A program made the position numbers and the translations under genes. Source: Gulosibacter sediminis (GTDB taxonomy: Bacteria; Actinomycetota; Actinomycetes; Actinomycetales; Microbacteriaceae). Taken from it: 9,488 nt of DNA. Shown piece by piece: positions 6,661 to 9,488 of the stretch (position 1 is the first letter of the stretch; every line of letters begins with the position of its first letter). Where the stretch lies: NCBI RefSeq assembly GCF_014904065.1, contig NZ_JACXJG010000011.1, forward strand, positions 33,383 through 42,870, in the 5' to 3' direction. The notes beneath the pieces were generated by a model that saw only the letters and a program-made list of their open reading frames with translations, was not told the origin of the DNA and ran no database searches.

Positions 6661-7287
6661 CTACGAGTCGAGGGGTTGCGTGCTAAGGAAGTCGGCAAGC
6701 TCTCTGGGATCGCGGTGGCGATCGTACTGACGGAGCAGATCGATGTAACGCCGCTTGTCGAGGCGCCAGTCATATACATCAGGGGTATCGGAGTCCTGGG
6801 CAGCGACGAACACAAGGTCAGCGAGTAGACGGCTGGAGCGCCCGTTCCCATCGGCGAAGGGGTGAATCCGCCCGACCTCAGCGTGGACGACAGCGCCGAG
6901 CTGGCGTGGCGTCCAGTCGGTCGTATGCTCCCACCTGTAGCGGATCGTCTCGAATGAGCCGCGCAGCTCGACCGCGACGTGCTCGGGTGCGACACCGATG
7001 TTCAGCTCTCGCTTGCGATACACGCCGGCCCAGGCCCAGATATCGCCGTAGAGCTGCGAGTGCAGATCGCGAAGAAAGGAGTCCGATAGGAGGTCGGCAA
7101 CGGTCAGCGTCCCGTCCAGTACCGATGTTAGGGCGCGTTCTGCGACCTCGTTTTGCAGGGCCTGTTCGAGGTCGTAGATCGCACTCTTGGTGGTCGGCAT
7201 CCCCACCAGTTCACGCGCATCAGGGAGCAGGGCATCCAGTTCATCATCGGGAACCGGTGTTTCACCGTATCCCGGCGTCAGAGACAT
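6661..7287 (-). CDS. Fic-domain protein (putative AMP/nucleotide-transferase toxin)
   Basis: Cytoplasmic protein of 208 residues. The Fic catalytic motif is intact as HPFADGNGRSSR at 142-153, fitting HxFx(D/E)GNGRxxR with catalytic His142 and the anion-binding GNGR. Upstream, LHSQLYGDIWAWAGVYRKRE and NIGV (about 75-98) form the Fic flap region; this arrangement is like that of 'mobile mystery protein B'. Fic enzymes transfer AMP or another nucleotide phosphate onto Ser/Thr/Tyr of target proteins. No (S/T)xxxE(G/N) inhibitory motif is obvious in its own N- or C-terminal parts, so restraint probably comes from a separate antitoxin. The small gene ending at 7287 overlaps its start by one base (TGATG), the classic arrangement. 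It is followed 5 bases later by an uncharacterised gene. The target is unknown. Confidence 0.9.
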   Translation of the reverse strand: MSLTPGYGETPVPDDELDALLPDARELVGMPTTKSAIYDLEQALQNEVAERALTSVLDGTLTVADLLSDSFLRDLHSQLYGDIWAWAGVYRKRELNIGVAPEHVAVELRGSFETIRYRWEHTTDWTPRQLGAVVHAEVGRIHPFADGNGRSSRLLADLVFVAAQDSDTPDVYDWRLDKRRYIDLLRQYDRHRDPRELADFLSTQPLDS

Positions 7288-7442
7288 CAGCTCCGCTTGC
7301 GACGCTCAGCCAGGAACCGCTCGACACGCTCCGAGCGGACGAACCCCGCGGGCACGGTGCGACGTTCGAGCTGGGCCGATGCCTTCGTGGAACGTGCGAC
7401 AGCGCGCTGTAGTGCGTCCTTGTTCACAGTACGGACAGCCAC
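7287..7442 (-). CDS. Small putative Fic antitoxin
   Basis: A 51-residue basic helical protein, first gene of the fic operon, whose stop overlaps the fic ATG by one base. GTG 7442 is chosen because GAGGAGG lies 8 bases upstream; an ATG at 7481 in the same frame has no ribosome-binding site and lies too near the putative -10. Residues 8-27 (KDALQRAVARSTKASAQLER) would form one helix carrying S-A-Q-L-E (22-26). This resembles the (S/T)xxxE(G/N) inhibitory motif of class I Fic antitoxins such as VbhA, but with Arg in place of Gly/Asn. A second, charged helix (about 35-49) ends the protein. The antitoxin role is inferred from gene order and this partial motif. It is not a recognised family member and has no HTH. 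Confidence 0.65.
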   Translation of the reverse strand: MAVRTVNKDALQRAVARSTKASAQLERRTVPAGFVRSERVERFLAERRKRS

Positions 7443-7484
7443 GACTCCCACCTCCTCGGCATTGCTCGGGCTTCTTGTCATGCC

Positions 7485-7518
7485 ATTCTACCGGCACCAC
7501 CGCAGATGCCTCGGCATC
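7485..7518 (-). promoter_or_regulatory. Promoter and palindromic operator of the antitoxin-fic operon
   Basis: On the minus strand TAGAAT (7490-7485) is a good -10, placing the start near 7478 and giving a leader of about 36 bases before the GTG. The -35 position is occupied by a perfect palindrome, GATGCC-GA-GGCATC (7518-7505). Half-site-like copies GGCATT (7458-7463) and AATGCC (7553-7558) lie about 50 bases to either side. A repressor at the palindrome would block RNA polymerase. The regulator is unknown and the small antitoxin has no obvious DNA-binding fold. Confidence 0.45.
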
Positions 7519-7718
7519 GGTATTCGGGTTGACTCATCCTCCGGATCCGAGCAATGCCTCCCGGCGTTGTCCGCTGCGCCGTCACGGATACAATCCGATC
7601 ACCCACACCACGGCCGTGTGCGGTTTCTATCCAAACCCGACCGACTGACGGTGGTTTCCTTTGGCAGCGGTAGCCACCGCGATGGGGATCGAGTCGACAC
7701 TGTTCAACGGAAATCATA

Positions 7719-7737
7719 ACAGATATGCTGTATCTGT
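7719..7737. promoter_or_regulatory. Dyad operator in the abiEi promoter
   Basis: ACAGATA and TATCTGT form perfect 7-base arms around TGCTG, 27 bases before the AbiEi start. It lies in the only AT-rich patch of the region. TATGCT (7724-7729) inside the dyad could be the -10, with TGTTCA (7701-7706) 17 bases upstream. AbiEi antitoxins are known to autorepress by binding inverted repeats at their promoter, which fits; the assignment is inferred from position. Confidence 0.5.
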
Positions 7738-7764
7738 AACAGTTTCTGCCGGTCGGAGGTGATG

Positions 7765-8346
7765 ATGTACATCGCGACGATGCCTGATCTACTGAGCTAC
7801 AACGATCTGGGCTCCCGGGGTCTCACTCGGCATGGCCTCGACCGGTTGATCGAGTCGGGTGAGTTCGAGCGCATCTCCCCTGGCCTCTTCCTCAGATCAG
7901 GGCTCGCGGACGACACAACGGCAGCGTGGATCGCCATCGCCGCCAAGAGACCCGACGCCACGCTGTGCCTTCTGACGGCGCTGTCGTTGCACGAGCTGAC
8001 CGATGAGATTCCCGCCCGGAGCGACATCGCCGTCCCGCGCGGCACACAACCGGTCACCGTTCACCATGCACCCATCGCCTGGCACCGCTTCGACGCGGAC
8101 ACGTTCAACGTCGGGCGCACCGAGCATGCGTTGCCGGATGGATCGTCGATCGGCCTCTACTCCGCTGAGCGGACCCTCATCGATCTGTTCCGCCTGCGTC
8201 ACGCGTGGGGTAACGACATCGCCCTCGGCGCGCTCAAGCAGTGGTTGCGCCAGCGCGGCAACAGCCCCGGTTCGCTGCTCACGATGGCCGAGGACTTCCC
8301 GAAGGCACGCCCCGCGATCCAGCATGCTTTAGAGGTGCTCCTGTAG
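7765..8346 (+). CDS. AbiEi-type antitoxin / transcriptional regulator (type IV toxin-antitoxin)
   Basis: Cytoplasmic protein of 193 residues. The N-terminus (about 5-45) is a winged-helix domain, LSYNDLGSRGLTRHGLDRLI through FERISPGLFLRS, as in AbiEi antitoxins. The body has the family pattern: RPDATLCLLTALSLHELTDE, IPARSDIAVPRGTQP, then GLYSAERTLIDLFRLRH and ALGALKQWL. AbiEi represses the operon and counteracts the AbiEii nucleotidyltransferase. ATG 7765 is chosen because GGAGG lies 5 bases upstream; GTG 7759 and ATG 7762 are too close to it and ATG 7780 is too far. A dyad operator precedes it. No cognate toxin follows on the same strand: the next gene is convergent and has its own AbiEi-like partner, so this antitoxin is solitary here. 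A bare regulator role is possible. Confidence 0.85.
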   Translation: MYIATMPDLLSYNDLGSRGLTRHGLDRLIESGEFERISPGLFLRSGLADDTTAAWIAIAAKRPDATLCLLTALSLHELTDEIPARSDIAVPRGTQPVTVHHAPIAWHRFDADTFNVGRTEHALPDGSSIGLYSAERTLIDLFRLRHAWGNDIALGALKQWLRQRGNSPGSLLTMAEDFPKARPAIQHALEVLL

Positions 8347-8438
8347 GCCCAATCCGGCAGCATGACTCCGATAGAGGAAGCGATCCTTGCCCTTCGAAGG
8401 CATGCTCGACGCACCGGCGCGTGGGCAGGGCGACGCCT

Positions 8439-9359
8439 TCAATCGAGAACAGGCGAGGAAGCTATGACCTTGATGACCTGCGTCAGCCATTCACGCGCCG
8501 CAGTGATGTCGGGCAATACCGGTGTCGCGCCGCCGACCTCAGTTTCCGCCCGCGCGTCGGCGTACGCAAGTTCCCAGCCGTCCATCGGGCGCAATGGGAG
8601 CGGCGGCCAGGCCTGCTGGCGTCGCCAGTCGAACGTACGCACGCACAACCCCTCCAAGACCAACAGAACGGGGCCGGCGCTCCAAAGCAGTTGCAGGTCG
8701 ACCAGGTCGTGTGCTCGTTCGTAGGCGGGATCGGTGACAGCGTGGAGTTTCTGCGCGATCTGGTACTCCAGATCGACGAGCTCGACGGGGTGCAGACCCC
8801 CGAACCCGAAGTAGGCGCCGAACCGCACAAGCTCGCCGTCGATCTCCTTTCGTTTAAGTGAGTGCGGATCGATCTCAGGATCGGAGACCTCGACATCAAG
8901 CGCGCCCCAGGCGTTGCCGAGGAACGCGATCGATACGCGGTACGGGTGCATCACATACTCCGGCCGAGCAAGCCCCGGGTCATGGAGTTTCACTGCCCGG
9001 ACGGTCGCGGTGAAGGCGACGCGTTCCGGCGCATCCGGGTTGCGACGCAGCTCACCTTTCGACGCCGGCACAGTTCCCCAGCCCTCGGCCAGACGCGCGC
9101 GGAACGCCTGCTCGAACTCTTCACCGCGGACGCGGGTGGAGACATCAAGGTCGGAGGTAGCGCGCGTGCCGCGCTCACCGAAGCGCAGCTTCACACCCAT
9201 GCCGCCCTTTACGGCGACAGCGTCGGGAAGCATTTGCGACACGATCAGCGTGCAGAGCATCACTCGAGCACGCGCAACCGGAATGCCCAGTTCGAAGGCG
9301 ACCTGCGCGAGCCGAGCATTGAGCTGCGTCACATTCAGCGGAGGGGTCACTTCGCTCAC
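8439..9359 (-). CDS. AbiEii/AbiGii-family nucleotidyltransferase toxin
   Basis: Cytoplasmic protein of 306 residues of the nucleotidyltransferase superfamily. The GG-x(n)-D-x-D signature is clear: VKGGMGVKLRF at about 50-60 (KGG 51-53), then TSDLDVSTR with metal-binding D70 and D72. Further conserved AbiEii features are IAQKLHAV (Lys204) and RAHDLVDLQLL (Asp218, Asp221). AbiEii enzymes act as bacteriostatic toxins, and related enzymes modify tRNA 3' ends with nucleotides. The GTG at 9359 overlaps the upstream antitoxin stop as GTGA; a GTG at 9377 in the same frame is the alternative. The overlap implies co-expression with the antitoxin gene that enters from the right edge. The last base of the stop is 93 bases from the stop of the convergent AbiEi gene. 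No obvious loss of function. Confidence 0.88.
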   Translation of the reverse strand: MSEVTPPLNVTQLNARLAQVAFELGIPVARARVMLCTLIVSQMLPDAVAVKGGMGVKLRFGERGTRATSDLDVSTRVRGEEFEQAFRARLAEGWGTVPASKGELRRNPDAPERVAFTATVRAVKLHDPGLARPEYVMHPYRVSIAFLGNAWGALDVEVSDPEIDPHSLKRKEIDGELVRFGAYFGFGGLHPVELVDLEYQIAQKLHAVTDPAYERAHDLVDLQLLWSAGPVLLVLEGLCVRTFDWRRQQAWPPLPLRPMDGWELAYADARAETEVGGATPVLPDITAAREWLTQVIKVIASSPVLD

Positions 9360-9488
9360 ACCGACACCACCTTCCACACAGTCGCGTCCTGCTCGCCGAT
9401 CAAGTCTCGCCTGAGCGCCTCATCGACCACGGCCCTCCATCGCTCCGGCGGCATCCGATCCCGCATGTCCTCCAGCGCCCGTCGAACG
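9356..9488 (-). CDS. AbiEi-like antitoxin, C-terminal fragment
   Basis: The last 43 codons of a gene entering from the right edge, ending with TGA that overlaps the toxin GTG by 4 bases. The visible peptide (RRALEDMRDRMPPERWRAVV, then DEALRRDLI) resembles the C-terminal helical end of larger AbiEi-type antitoxins, in which a segment of this kind follows the DNA-binding and core domains. Position immediately upstream of, and overlapping, an AbiEii toxin gene supports the call. The rest lies outside the window, so domain content cannot be checked. Confidence 0.65.
   Translation of the reverse strand, partial: VRRALEDMRDRMPPERWRAVVDEALRRDLIGEQDATVWKVVSV

Larger units (their letters stand above)
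7443..7764. other. Divergent promoter region between the fic operon and abiEi
   Basis: This 322-base stretch has no convincing gene. It carries the fic-operon leader and promoter at its left, with a 14-base palindrome (7505-7518) and two flanking half-sites. At its right is the AbiEi-gene promoter with a 19-base dyad (7719-7737). Between them (about 7560-7700) I see a short self-complementary ACGGCCGT (7610-7617) within CACAC/GTGTG and a CGGTGG...CCACCG pair around 7650-7680. None has an assignable role. Confidence 0.6.

Noticed and set aside
7306..7500. Minus-strand frame with a CPYC motif beside the Fic antitoxin
   Set aside because: It overlaps the antitoxin gene in another frame, has no ribosome-binding site, and its end is Arg/Gly-rich shadow sequence.
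8241..8861. Plus-strand 206-codon frame across the AbiEi end and AbiEii gene
   Set aside because: It is antisense to the AbiEii toxin, whose motifs are clear, and shows no domain of its own.
1..9488. CRISPR arrays, tRNA or rRNA genes
   Set aside because: No regularly spaced repeats with unique spacers and no tRNA-like or rRNA-like sequence were seen on either strand.

Overview
The window is high-GC DNA that looks actinobacterial. It has GC-rich codon usage, GTG/TTG starts, a leaderless-type promoter and an IS1249-type transposase. I would guess a member of the Micrococcales, but no marker gene fixes the taxon. The content (arsenic and redox genes, an anion transporter, insertion-sequence debris, a degenerate integrase and several toxin-antitoxin-like modules) suggests a plasmid or genomic island. 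I see no rRNA, tRNA or CRISPR array.

Left part (1-1397, minus strand): trxB, trxA and the first 24 codons of an ACR3-type arsenite efflux pump form an operon with 4-base stop/start overlaps. Thioredoxin and its reductase would recycle arsenate reductase, and ACR3 would export arsenite. A promoter whose predicted start falls on the A of the trxB ATG overlaps an ArsR-like half-palindromic sequence.

Next (1597-3696): a SulP/STAS anion transporter (minus) and a small MerR regulator (plus) are divergent around a 25-base dyad that is very probably the MerR operator.

Middle (3674-5909): this is mobile-element debris. It holds a tyrosine-recombinase-fold protein lacking key catalytic residues and possibly cut at its 5' end, and an IS1249-type transposase missing its C-terminal third, including the catalytic Glu region. 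It also has a cluster of 12-base iterons and a short gene fragment with a helix-turn-helix-like start.

Right part (5852-9488): this is a toxin-antitoxin/defence-like cluster. A minus-strand three-gene operon encodes a 51-residue putative antitoxin, a Fic-domain protein with an intact catalytic motif, and an uncharacterised helical protein resembling the C-terminal domain of pRiA4b ORF-3 proteins. Across a 322-base divergent promoter region with two palindromes is a stand-alone AbiEi-type antitoxin (plus). Convergent with it is an AbiEii-type nucleotidyltransferase toxin whose own AbiEi-like antitoxin runs off the right edge. The most unusual parts are the three-gene Fic operon and the pairing of a solitary AbiEi with a second, complete-looking AbiE module.
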